From JACDER01 sp963717765 (GTDB lineage Bacteria > Actinomycetota > Thermoleophilia > Gaiellales > Gaiellaceae): a stretch of DNA of 64,000 bases. The stretch covers positions 248,001 to 312,000 of the forward strand of contig CAVQWX010000003.1 in NCBI GenBank assembly GCA_963717765.1. The letters run 5' to 3'. Position numbers and translations under genes: made by a program. The notes under the pieces were generated by a model. It saw nothing but the letters and a program-made list of their open reading frames with translations. It did not search any database and was not told the origin of the DNA. Of this stretch, positions 25,994 to 33,831 are shown one piece after another (position 1 is the first letter of the stretch; every line of letters begins with the position of its first letter).

Positions 25994-26574
25994 GACGGCT
26001 CTTCGACCTCGCCACCTCCGCCCTAGCCCTTCTGGTCTCGTCGCCGATCCTGGCCGGCTCGGCGGCCGCGATCGTCCTCGAGGACCGGGGCCCCGTCCTG
26101 TACCGGCAGCGCCGCGTGGGCAAGGACGGCGTCGAGTTCGAGTTGCTCAAGCTGCGGACGATGGTGGTCGGCGCCGAGACGATTGGAGCCGGGCTCGCGG
26201 TGAACGAGGGCGACCCGCGGATCACGAAGGTCGGCGCCGTCCTGCGACGCCTGTCGCTGGACGAGCTCCCACAGTTCTGGAACGTTCTCCGGGGCGAGAT
26301 GAGCATCATCGGCCCGCGCCCGACGCTCGCGTACCAGGTCGAGCGCTACACGCCGCGCCAGCGCCGGCGGCTCGAGGTGAAACCGGGGATCACCGGCTGG
26401 GCGCAGGTGCACGGCCGCGCGAAGCTCCCCTGGCACGAGCGGATCGAGCTGGACGTCTGGTACGTCGAGCACCGCTCGTTCTGGCTCGACCTGAAGATCC
26501 TGGCGAAGACGCCGGCGGCACTGTTCGGAGGCACGTACAAAGGCGCGACCGGCGGCTGGAAGGAGAGCGCCTGA
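25990..26574 (+). CDS. Initiating sugar transferase, PglC/short WbaP type
   Basis: 194 residues. A single N-terminal membrane segment (RRLFDLATSALALLVSSPILAGSAAAIV), then GPVLYRQRRVGKDG, LLKLRTM, LSLDELPQFWNVLRGEMSIIGPRP and GITGWAQVHGR: the whole bacterial sugar transferase core, including the DE dyad. It adds a sugar phosphate from a UDP-sugar to undecaprenyl phosphate, starting glycan assembly. I chose GTG 25990 because of the GTGA overlap and because FDLATSALALL matches usual starts; ATG 25966 is in frame as well. One of three initiators in the window. Confidence 0.88.
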   Translation: MRRLFDLATSALALLVSSPILAGSAAAIVLEDRGPVLYRQRRVGKDGVEFELLKLRTMVVGAETIGAGLAVNEGDPRITKVGAVLRRLSLDELPQFWNVLRGEMSIIGPRPTLAYQVERYTPRQRRRLEVKPGITGWAQVHGRAKLPWHERIELDVWYVEHRSFWLDLKILAKTPAALFGGTYKGATGGWKESA

Positions 26575-27473
26575 CCGCGCGCCTCAGGGCGACCGACGCG
26601 GAATCGCTCGAGCGAGTCGCGGGACACATCCATGACGCCTGGTTCGACGTCGAGCGGATCCGGCGCGAGGGTGGCGTCGTCTCCATCCCGCTCGCTCTGC
26701 GGCCAGTCCATGTGAGGCGTCGCTTCCGGCCGACGCGCATGGAGCTGCCCGAGCTCGAATCGCGCCTCGTCGTCCGCAACGCGGACGGCCTCGACATCGA
26801 TGACCCGGCACAGATCCGCACGTACCAGCTGACCGACCTCGAGTACCGGCCCCCGCGGCTCACCCTGGAAGCGGCACAGGAGCTCACGATCGTCGTCGAG
26901 GTCTCGGAGCTGGACGTCGAGTGCGAGCTCCGCATGAACCGGTACGAGTGGAGCGCGCCCGGCGCGACTGCGCTCGTCGTTCCCGTGCGCGCGGCCGAGC
27001 CGGTGATCGGCGAGCACCGCCGGACACACACGCCGAGCGGTAAGCAGGGCATGCCTGCGCACGCCACGCTGCTGGCTCCGTTCATCCACGCCAGCCGCCT
27101 CGACAGCCTCGACCGGCATCGGCTGAGCGACACGTTCGGCCGCTTTCCCGCGTTCGACCTGCGCCTCAGCGCGTTCGGGGTCTTCGAGAACATCGGCTGC
27201 CTGTGGCTGGCACCGCAGCCGCGGAAGCAGTTCGTGGAGATGACGAAGGCGCTCCTGGAGATCTACCCGGAGGTGGACTATCCACCCGAGGGCGCGGCCG
27301 AGATAGTCCCGCACGTGACCATCGGCAGCCATCTGACCCCGGAGCAGCAGGAGGAGATCCAGCGGGAGCTGCGGCCGAAGCTGCCGGTGCGCGGAAGAGC
27401 CGACCGCGTCGTCCTGTACGAGCGCGACGCGAAGGGTGGATGGCGGGCCCGGCAGACGTTCGCACTATTCTGA
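26571..27473 (+). CDS. 2H phosphoesterase (2'-5' RNA ligase-like) with unknown N-terminal domain
   Basis: About 300 residues. The C-terminal half carries two HxT motifs, HATLLAPF (His164) and HVTIGSH (His248), the catalytic pair of the 2H phosphoesterase/2'-5' RNA ligase superfamily. Members open 2',3'- or 1''-2'' cyclic phosphates or act as ligases. Residues 1-130 (HIHDAWFDVERI, GGVVSIPLALRP) are a separate domain I do not recognise. No ATG, GTG or TTG gives the full N-terminus; CTG at 26571 overlaps the previous stop by 4 bp, like its operon neighbours, so I take CTG as a tentative start (GTG 26710 is the next usable one). Its place in a glycan operon is unexpected. Confidence 0.65.
   Translation: MTARLRATDAESLERVAGHIHDAWFDVERIRREGGVVSIPLALRPVHVRRRFRPTRMELPELESRLVVRNADGLDIDDPAQIRTYQLTDLEYRPPRLTLEAAQELTIVVEVSELDVECELRMNRYEWSAPGATALVVPVRAAEPVIGEHRRTHTPSGKQGMPAHATLLAPFIHASRLDSLDRHRLSDTFGRFPAFDLRLSAFGVFENIGCLWLAPQPRKQFVEMTKALLEIYPEVDYPPEGAAEIVPHVTIGSHLTPEQQEEIQRELRPKLPVRGRADRVVLYERDAKGGWRARQTFALF
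27466..27471 (+). promoter_or_regulatory. Possible internal -10 hexamer before the ATP-grasp gene
   Basis: TATTCT, 9 nt before the ATG at 27481 and overlapping the previous stop codon. It may give a second transcript of the downstream part of the operon. Confidence 0.35.
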
Positions 27474-27480
27474 GCGCGCC

Positions 27481-28491
27481 ATGACCGCCGTTCTCTTCAC
27501 GTGCTCGGGCAGGCGGGTCGACATCGTGACCGCGTTCGGCCGCGCAGGCGCCACCACGGTCGCGACCGACGTCAACCCGCTCGCGCCCGCGCTCTACCAC
27601 GCCGACCACCACGCGTTCGTGCCGCGCGTGAACGACCCCGGCTACATCCCGAAGCTCAGAGAGGCAATCGAGACTTACGGCGTAAGTCTCGTCGTGCCTC
27701 TGACCGATCTCGACCAGGAGATCCTTGCGCGCGCCCGCGACCGCGGCGAGCTCGGCGCCGAGGCGCTGCTTCCCCCGGCGGACGTGGTCGAGCGCGTGAA
27801 CGACAAGTACCTCGCGCACGAGTTCTTCGAGGCGAACGGCGTCCATTCGCCGCCGAGCTGGCTCCCGGACGATATTCCCCGCGATGTCGAGTTCCCCGTG
27901 CTCGTGAAGGCCCGCCAGGGCTTCGGGTCGACGAACATCTACCGCGCCGAGAACCGCGACCAGCTGGATTTCTTCCTGCGCTACACGAAGGCCGACTCGT
28001 TCGTGCAGAAGTGCTGCCGCGGAGAGGAGTTCTCGATCGACGTCTTCTGCGACTTCGACGGTCGCTGCCTGAACGCGATCCCGCGCACGATGATCGAGTC
28101 GCGCGGCGGCGAGTCGATCAAGGGCATGACGATCAAGGACTGGGACCTGATCGAGTACGGCGCGCACGTCGCCGAGACGCTGGGGCTCGTCGGGCCGGCG
28201 AACATCCAGTGCTTCCGGGAGGACGGCGACCGCCACGAGGTGACCGACGTGAACCCGCGCTTCGGCGGGGCATTCCCCCTCCCGCTGGCGGCGGGCAGCC
28301 GCTATCCGGAGCTCGCGATCGCGCTCGCCGAAGGGGAGCGGCCCGAGCCGCGCCTGGGCGATTTTCGCGAGGGCGTGATGATGACGCGCTTCCTCTCGCA
28401 CCTGACGTTGACGACCGCAGAGGACGGTACTCTCGAACCGTTCTCCGAGGACGTCCCAGAGCCGATCGCAAGCGAGCCCGGCGAGGCGTGA
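27481..28491 (+). CDS. ATP-grasp carboxylate ligase
   Basis: 336 residues. The N-terminal Rossmann-like preATP-grasp part (AVLFTCSGRRVDIVTAFGRAG; VVPLTDLDQEIL) resembles the carbamoyl-phosphate-synthase-like group. The ATP-grasp core shows PVLVKARQGFGSTNIYRA (glycine loop), EEFSIDVFCDFDG, and the Mg-binding VTDVNPRFGGAFPL. Such enzymes activate a carboxylate with ATP and join it to an amine or thiol. In this operon it could attach an amino group or amino acid to a uronic acid or other acidic sugar; that is inference. Coupled to the lipoprotein that follows (GTGA). Confidence 0.8.
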   Translation: MTAVLFTCSGRRVDIVTAFGRAGATTVATDVNPLAPALYHADHHAFVPRVNDPGYIPKLREAIETYGVSLVVPLTDLDQEILARARDRGELGAEALLPPADVVERVNDKYLAHEFFEANGVHSPPSWLPDDIPRDVEFPVLVKARQGFGSTNIYRAENRDQLDFFLRYTKADSFVQKCCRGEEFSIDVFCDFDGRCLNAIPRTMIESRGGESIKGMTIKDWDLIEYGAHVAETLGLVGPANIQCFREDGDRHEVTDVNPRFGGAFPLPLAAGSRYPELAIALAEGERPEPRLGDFREGVMMTRFLSHLTLTTAEDGTLEPFSEDVPEPIASEPGEA

Positions 28492-29915
28492 CCCGCCCCG
28501 CGCTCGTGCTCGCGGCCGTAGCCGGCCTCGCCGCAGGCTGCGCCGGCAGCGGCACGCACGACGGGCAACCGCCGCCGCCTCCTCCCCCGCCTCCGTCCCC
28601 GAAACCACAGCCCAAGCCGCCGGCGCCGCAGCCGAAGGCGGTCGGGCGCGCCGTCTACGTCTCGGTGATCGACGGCGACACGCACCAGAAGATCCGGACG
28701 GCGACCATCGCGATCGCAGGACGGAAGGACCGGGTCAGCACCCGCGCGATCGGCAAGCTCCACGTAAAGCGCGCGCGTCCGCTGCCGGTGACGGCATGGG
28801 CGCCGGGATACCCCTCGCGAACCGTCCGGCTCGGCTTCAACAAGCGCGTGTGGCGGACGCTGTACCTCTACCGGCCCGCGCTGCAGTGGCCGATGTACGG
28901 CGTCGTCCCGGCGCGAACCCAGGTGCAGGAGGGGATCAAGCTCCGGCCGCCCTTCCGGATCGCCTGGTCGCGCGGGATGGGTGGCCTCATCGAGTTTCCG
29001 GCCGTCGTCTCCGACGGCGTGGCCTTCATCGGCAACGCGCACGGCGTCATCCGGGCCGTCTCGATGAAGACGGGAAGGATCGCCTGGCGGCGCGATACGG
29101 GTGACCGCATGGCCGCGTCGCCCGCAATCCTGGGGGACACGATCGTCGCGCACACGATGAGCACCGGGCACGTCTTCGTCCTGAACCGCTACAACGGCGC
29201 GATCCTGAAGCGGTACACGATCGGCTCGCCGATCGAGTCCTCGCCGGTCGTCCACAACGGGATCGACTACTTCGGCGACTGGGACGGGACGATCTACGCC
29301 CTCGACCTGAAGACGGGTCACGCGAAGTGGACGTATTCGTCGGGGTACAAGATCACGTCGAGCGCCGCGCTGTACGGCGGGAAGGTCTTCATCGGCGACT
29401 ACGGCGGCCGGCTCCTCGCGTTGAACGGGGCAACCGGGAGCCTCAGCTGGTCGGGCTCCGTGAACGGCCGCATCTACGGAACGCCGGCGGTCGCGGAGGG
29501 GCGCGTCTTCGTCCCGTCCTCCAGCGGCGGCTCCATCACGGCGTTCTCCGTGAACGGCAGCCGGCTGTGGTCCCGCTCCACCGGCTCGTACGTCTACTCG
29601 TCGCCTGCCGCCTGGGACGGGCGCGTGTTCGTCGGGTCGTACGACGGCCTGCTGTACGGCCTTTCCGCCTCCTCGGGATCCACGCTGTGGACGGCGAACG
29701 CGGGCGGCCGGATCTCGGGCGCCGCCGTCGTCGTGGCCGGGATCGTGTACGCGGGCACGACGCGCAGGATCATCGGGGTCGACGCGCGGACGGGCCGCGT
29801 GCGACTCACGTTCGCGCACGGTGACTACGTGCCGGTGTCCGGGAACGGGCAGCGGCTGCTCTTCCACGGCTCCTCGCGGTTGTACGCGCTGGAGCCGAAG
29901 CGTCACCACTCGTGA
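28488..29915 (+). CDS. Lipoprotein with PQQ-type beta-propeller
   Basis: 475 residues, GTG start. Signal sequence LVLAAVAGLAAGC with a lipobox-like AAGC at Cys18, then a nine-proline run and a PKP-rich linker. Residues about 55-125 form a small beta domain (VYVSVIDGDTHQKIRTATIAI). From about 135 there are seven or so PQQ/BamB-type repeats (WPMYG; FGDWDGTIYALDLKTGHAKW; VGSYDGLLYGLSASSG). It is exported and lipid-anchored. It is a paralog of the next protein. A scaffold role in envelope glycan assembly is a guess from context; PQQ binding itself is not indicated. Confidence 0.78.
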   Translation: MTRPALVLAAVAGLAAGCAGSGTHDGQPPPPPPPPPSPKPQPKPPAPQPKAVGRAVYVSVIDGDTHQKIRTATIAIAGRKDRVSTRAIGKLHVKRARPLPVTAWAPGYPSRTVRLGFNKRVWRTLYLYRPALQWPMYGVVPARTQVQEGIKLRPPFRIAWSRGMGGLIEFPAVVSDGVAFIGNAHGVIRAVSMKTGRIAWRRDTGDRMAASPAILGDTIVAHTMSTGHVFVLNRYNGAILKRYTIGSPIESSPVVHNGIDYFGDWDGTIYALDLKTGHAKWTYSSGYKITSSAALYGGKVFIGDYGGRLLALNGATGSLSWSGSVNGRIYGTPAVAEGRVFVPSSSGGSITAFSVNGSRLWSRSTGSYVYSSPAAWDGRVFVGSYDGLLYGLSASSGSTLWTANAGGRISGAAVVVAGIVYAGTTRRIIGVDARTGRVRLTFAHGDYVPVSGNGQRLLFHGSSRLYALEPKRHHS

Positions 29916-31159
29916 AGAAACTGCTTCTCGGGCTCGTCGTCGTCGTGCTGCTCGCGGCCGGCCTCGGGGCGGCCTACTACCTCTACAAGCGGGACCAGGC
30001 GGGTGACATCCGCGGCTCGTCCACGCGCGAGTTCGTCACCACGGACGTCCCGGAGAAGCCGGTCGAGCACGCGAAGCGGATCGACTGGCCGATGTACGGG
30101 TACGACCAGCAGCGGACGCGGGTCGCACCGTCGAAGCTCCGCCCGCCCTTCCGGCGCGTCTGGTGGTTCGGCGCGCGCAGCCTGCTCGAGTTCCCGCCGG
30201 CGATCGGCTTCGGGCGCCTGTACTTCACGAGCAACCAGGGGGTGACGTTCGCCGTCGGCGCCCACAACGGCGGCCGCGCCTGGCGGCGCTTCTCCGGCCG
30301 CTGCACCGCGTCCGGGCCGGCCCTTTCCGGGCGCCTCGTCTTCCAGGTCTTCCTGAACAAGAGACCGTGCAACTCGGAGCGGTCGGGGCTGACCGGCCAG
30401 GTCGTCGCGTACTACAACGGCTCGGGGAAAGTGCGCTGGGCGAAGACCATCGGCCCGAGCGAGACGTCCCCGCTCGTGAACGACGGCCGCCTCTATGTGG
30501 GGGACTGGAACGGCGACGTCTACGCCCTGAACGCGAACACGGGCCACGTCGACTGGAAGTACCACACGGGCGGCAAGGTCAAGGGCGGCCTCGCGTTCGC
30601 GAACGGGAACGTCTACGCCGGCTCGTACGACCATCACGTCTACTGCCTACGCGCGAAGGACGGGAAGCTCGTCTGGCGCGCGTCCGCGCAGGAGCGACTC
30701 GGGTCGGCCGCGAACTTCTACTCGACGCCGGCCGTGGCCTACGGCCGCGTCTACATCGGCGGCACGGACGGAAAGGTCTACTCCTACGGTGCCACGACCG
30801 GAAACCTCCTCTGGTCGCACGACACGGGCGGCTACGTCTACTCCTCGCCGGCCGTCTGGAGGCAGCGCGTCTTCGCGGGCTCGTACAGCGGAAGGTTCTT
30901 CGCCTTCGACGCCGCGACCGGGGATGTCCGCTGGCAGTTCGACGCGCACGCGCAGATCTCGGGTGCACCGACGGTCCTAAACGGGATCGTCTACTTCGCC
31001 ACCCTCGACACGCGCACGTATGCCCTGAACGCGCTGACCGGGAAGCAGGTCTGGACGTACCCGGACGGCCAGTACTCGCCGATCGTCGCGGACAAGCAGC
31101 GTGTCTACCTCATCGGTCACGCGCGGCTCTACGGCCTCGTTCCGCGGCATAAGCGCTAA
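29912..31159 (+). CDS. Membrane-anchored PQQ-type beta-propeller protein
   Basis: 415 residues, GTG start in a GTGA overlap. One N-terminal membrane helix (LLLGLVVVVLLAAGLGAAYYLY) with the rest outside. Repeats such as VGDWNGDVYALNANTGHVDW, AGSYDHHVYCLRAKDGKLVW and AGSYSGRFFAFDAATGDVRW make a complete propeller. WPMYG followed by LRPPFRRVWWFGARSLLEFP matches the preceding lipoprotein, so the pair arose by tandem duplication. Probably works together with it outside the membrane. Confidence 0.78.
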   Translation: MKKLLLGLVVVVLLAAGLGAAYYLYKRDQAGDIRGSSTREFVTTDVPEKPVEHAKRIDWPMYGYDQQRTRVAPSKLRPPFRRVWWFGARSLLEFPPAIGFGRLYFTSNQGVTFAVGAHNGGRAWRRFSGRCTASGPALSGRLVFQVFLNKRPCNSERSGLTGQVVAYYNGSGKVRWAKTIGPSETSPLVNDGRLYVGDWNGDVYALNANTGHVDWKYHTGGKVKGGLAFANGNVYAGSYDHHVYCLRAKDGKLVWRASAQERLGSAANFYSTPAVAYGRVYIGGTDGKVYSYGATTGNLLWSHDTGGYVYSSPAVWRQRVFAGSYSGRFFAFDAATGDVRWQFDAHAQISGAPTVLNGIVYFATLDTRTYALNALTGKQVWTYPDGQYSPIVADKQRVYLIGHARLYGLVPRHKR

Positions 31160-31162
31160 AGT
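31157..31162 (+). promoter_or_regulatory. Possible internal -10 hexamer before the Wzz gene
   Basis: TAAAGT, 8 nt before the GTG at 31171, overlapping the end of the propeller gene. Suggests a separate start for the Wzz-GT2-methyltransferase part. Confidence 0.4.
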
Positions 31163-31170
31163 CGGCGCCC

Positions 31171-32049
31171 GTGACGACGACCCGGGAAGCCCCCGACTTC
31201 GCCGATCTGGACGAGGAACGCGAAGTCGACCTGCGCAACTACTGGAGCCGACTCGTGGCGCGCTGGTGGCTGCCCGTCCTCGGGCTCGTCGCCGGCCTGA
31301 TCGTCGGCTACATCTTCACGCTCGGCGGCAACCAGGTGTACGAGGCGACCGCGACGCTGTACCTGGGCCAGCCGTATTCGGGCACCGCCCCACTGCAGGG
31401 GCTCGCGACGAACCCGACCTACGTCAGCCAGGTGATCAAGTCCGAGGCGGAGGCGCGCAAAGCCGCGACCGCCGCCGGTCTCAGGCCGGGACAGGTGAAG
31501 AACAACCTTTCCACGCAGACCATCGCCGGCGCCAAGGGCGCGCTCAAGGCCGGACAGACGCCGCTCGTCTCCATCACGCTCACGGGCAGCTCGCCGAAGA
31601 AGGTCGCGGTCGCGACGACCGTCTTGGGGCAGGACATCATCAATCAGCTCTCCGGCTTCGTCGACCAGAAGATCGAGGGCTTCCGCGCGCTGGACGCGAG
31701 CCTCACGGAGCAGCTCGCTTCGAATCAGAAGCAGATCGAGATCGAGCAGGCGGCGCTCAAGACTGCGGGCAACCTGCCGCTGCTGCAGCAGCTCGTCCTC
31801 CAAGGGAACTTGAACAACGCGATCCAGCAAAAGGGCCAGCTGCTGCTCCAGCAGACGACGAACCGACAGCAGCTCTCGCAGGCTGAGAACGTCGAGAAGC
31901 CCCAGTTCGTCGACCGTCCGGTACCGACGAAGACGACCGCCCGCAGCACGCGGAACTCGATGCTCGTCGGCGGCGCGATCGGGCTGATCATCGGGATCAT
32001 CGCCGCGCTCGTCTGGAGCCCGGTCGCCCGCCGCTTCAGCAAGGCGTAA
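31171..32049 (+). CDS. Wzz-like chain-length/co-polymerase protein
   Basis: 292 residues, GTG start. N-terminal membrane helix after LRNYWSRLVARWW (WLPVLGLVAGLIVGYIFTLGG) and a second at the C-terminus (MLVGGAIGLIIGIIAALVW). Between them lies an exported helical region with a long coiled-coil-like stretch (LTEQLASNQKQIEIEQAALKTAG). This is the Wzz/polysaccharide co-polymerase layout. No tyrosine-kinase domain is fused or adjacent. It would set chain length with one of the Wzy-like polymerases at 7758 or 11020. Confidence 0.78.
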   Translation: MTTTREAPDFADLDEEREVDLRNYWSRLVARWWLPVLGLVAGLIVGYIFTLGGNQVYEATATLYLGQPYSGTAPLQGLATNPTYVSQVIKSEAEARKAATAAGLRPGQVKNNLSTQTIAGAKGALKAGQTPLVSITLTGSSPKKVAVATTVLGQDIINQLSGFVDQKIEGFRALDASLTEQLASNQKQIEIEQAALKTAGNLPLLQQLVLQGNLNNAIQQKGQLLLQQTTNRQQLSQAENVEKPQFVDRPVPTKTTARSTRNSMLVGGAIGLIIGIIAALVWSPVARRFSKA

Positions 32050-32990
32050 TGCTGGAAGGCAAGACCCTCGCGGTCGTCGTTCCCGCCTACAACGAGGAGC
32101 AGCTGATCTCCACGACGCTGGCCGGCATCCCCCGGTTCGTCGACCGCGTGATCGTCGTCGACGACGCATCGACGGACGGGACGAAGGACGCGGTGCGCGC
32201 GCTCGCCGACGGCCGCGTGGAGCTCGTCGAGCACGAGGCCAACCGAGGAGTCGGCGCCGCGATCGTCTCCGGCTACCGGCGCGCGCTGGACGACCAGGTG
32301 GACGTCACCTGCGTGATGGCCGCCGACAACCAGATGGATCCCGCCGACCTCCAGTCGATCGCCGAGCCCGTGGCGCGCGGCGAGGCCGAGTACGCGAAGG
32401 CGAACCGGCTGTTCACGGGCCGCGCGTGGGAGCTCATCCCGCGACACCGCTACCTGGGGAACGCGGCGCTCTCGTTCCTGACGAAGATCGCGTCCGGGTA
32501 CTGGCACGTGGCCGACTCCCAGTCGGGGTTCACGGCCATCTCGCGCGAGGCGCTCGAGGAGCTCGACCTCGAGCGGATCTACCCGCGCTACGGCTTCCCG
32601 AATGACATGCTCGTCCACCTGAACGTGTACGGCGCGCGGGTGCGAGACGTCCCGTCGCGGCCCGTCTACGGCGTCGGCGAGGAGTCGGGGATCAAGCTTC
32701 GGAAGGTCATTCCGACGATGTCCTGGATGCTCTGGAAGGCGTTCCTGTGGCGGCTGAAGACGAAGTACGTCATCCGCGACTTCCACCCGCTCGTGCTGTT
32801 CTATACGCTCGGGCTGATCCTCACGTTCGTCGGCCTCGCGCTGGGGATCGCCGTGACGATCCTGCGCATCCTCGGGAATGGGATCACCCCGGCGACGGTC
32901 GTGCTGGTCGCGCTCCTGCTCATCTCCGGCATCCAGTTCCTGCTGTTCGCAATGCTGTTCGACATGGAGAGCAACCGGGACTTGCGCTGA
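32049..32990 (+). CDS. Glycosyltransferase family 2 with C-terminal membrane segments
   Basis: 313 residues, ATG sharing one base with the previous stop. GT-A core: LAVVVPAYNEEQLISTTLAGIP, IVVDDASTDGT, VMAADNQMDPADL, as in DPM1/polyprenyl-phosphate transferases. Two hydrophobic segments at the end (LVLFYTLGLILTFVGLALGIAV; ATVVLVALLLISGIQFLLF) fit the polyprenyl-phosphate-sugar synthase group. It may make a lipid-phosphate sugar donor for the GT39-like protein at 49836. Coupled to the methyltransferase. Confidence 0.82.
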   Translation: MLEGKTLAVVVPAYNEEQLISTTLAGIPRFVDRVIVVDDASTDGTKDAVRALADGRVELVEHEANRGVGAAIVSGYRRALDDQVDVTCVMAADNQMDPADLQSIAEPVARGEAEYAKANRLFTGRAWELIPRHRYLGNAALSFLTKIASGYWHVADSQSGFTAISREALEELDLERIYPRYGFPNDMLVHLNVYGARVRDVPSRPVYGVGEESGIKLRKVIPTMSWMLWKAFLWRLKTKYVIRDFHPLVLFYTLGLILTFVGLALGIAVTILRILGNGITPATVVLVALLLISGIQFLLFAMLFDMESNRDLR

Positions 32991-33772
32991 TGGACTCGGT
33001 CGAGGCGAACCGGCGCTTCTACGAGACGGTCGCCGCCGAGTACGACCAGAAGGAAGAGGCAGTCGTCAACCCGCGGGCGCAGGCGCTGCTCCGCGACTCG
33101 CTCCGGAGGGCGCTCGAGCTGGCGGGGCCGGATCCGCAGGTGCTGGACGCGTGCGGCGGCTCGGGCAACGTCTCCGAGCTGCTCGCCGGGATGGGAGTGA
33201 CACCTGTGCTCGTCGACGTGTCGCCGGAGATGATCGGCCTCTGGCGCGCCAAGGCGGCGAGGCTGGGCCTCGAGCCGGACACCGCCGAGGCTGAGATCGT
33301 GGACTTCCTGCGCGACGACCCGCGTACCTGGGACGTCGTCGTCTTCTCCTCGGCGCTCCATCATCTCGAGAACTACCAGGAGGCCGTCGACGCCGCGGCC
33401 TGCCGCCTGAACGCGGGCGGCGCCCTCGTGACCATCTTCGATCCGCCGCTGGCAGGGCCCGGCGACCGGGCGATCCGGCGGCTCGACTGGGTGCTCTTCC
33501 AGGCGCTGCACGAGCCGCGGGACTTCGCCGACACGGTGCGCGCGCGCCTGCGCCGCAGCTCCGAGGGCGGGCCGGCCATCGGGCGGTTGGCCGAGCGTTA
33601 CGCACTCGAGGGCGTTGACGACCTCGAGCTGCGCCGGCTGCTCGAGGAGCGCGGCCTCGACATCGTGGTGCACGAGCGCATGCCGGAGGCGCGAATGCGG
33701 GCGACCCGGGCGGTTCTGCGGCTCAGCGGCAGGGACGGCGCGTTCCGCCTGATCGCCCGGCGTCCAGGGTGA
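32990..33772 (+). CDS. Class I SAM-dependent methyltransferase
   Basis: 260 residues, ATG overlapping the previous stop. NRRFYETVAAEYDQKEE at the start and VLDACGGSGNVSELLAGMGVTPVLVDVSPEM form the SAM-binding region; VVFSSALHHLENYQEAV is the post-loop motif of Methyltransf_11/25 types. Likely decorates the glycan or a lipid-linked intermediate. The next gene begins at its stop codon (TGATG junction) but is cut short. Confidence 0.78.
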   Translation: MDSVEANRRFYETVAAEYDQKEEAVVNPRAQALLRDSLRRALELAGPDPQVLDACGGSGNVSELLAGMGVTPVLVDVSPEMIGLWRAKAARLGLEPDTAEAEIVDFLRDDPRTWDVVVFSSALHHLENYQEAVDAAACRLNAGGALVTIFDPPLAGPGDRAIRRLDWVLFQALHEPRDFADTVRARLRRSSEGGPAIGRLAERYALEGVDDLELRRLLEERGLDIVVHERMPEARMRATRAVLRLSGRDGAFRLIARRPG

Positions 33773-33831
33773 TGCGCGTCTCCTTCCTCGTCCCGGCGTA
33801 CAACGTGTCAGCCCTCTTCTGCCGGGCGGTT
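33772..33831 (+). pseudogene. 5' remnant of a glycosyltransferase family 2 gene
   Basis: Directly coupled to the methyltransferase stop, an ATG opens RVSFLVPAYN, the standard first strand and P-loop of a GT2 enzyme. After about a dozen codons the similarity stops; the frame then reads antisense through the hydrolase gene whose 3' end is at 33832. The operon therefore once continued into a GT2 gene that has been cut by insertion or rearrangement. The end given here is approximate. Confidence 0.6.

Noticed and set aside
28581..28640. Proline-codon repeat in the lipoprotein gene that might be a tandem DNA repeat or CRISPR-like element
   Set aside because: It is an in-frame proline run and a Pro/Lys linker after a lipobox, as in many exported proteins; there are no spacers or regular repeat units.
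28302..29909. Minus-strand open frame of about 535 codons opposite the propeller lipoprotein
   Set aside because: It is antisense to a gene with clear propeller repeats; no recognisable motif, and low-complexity composition.
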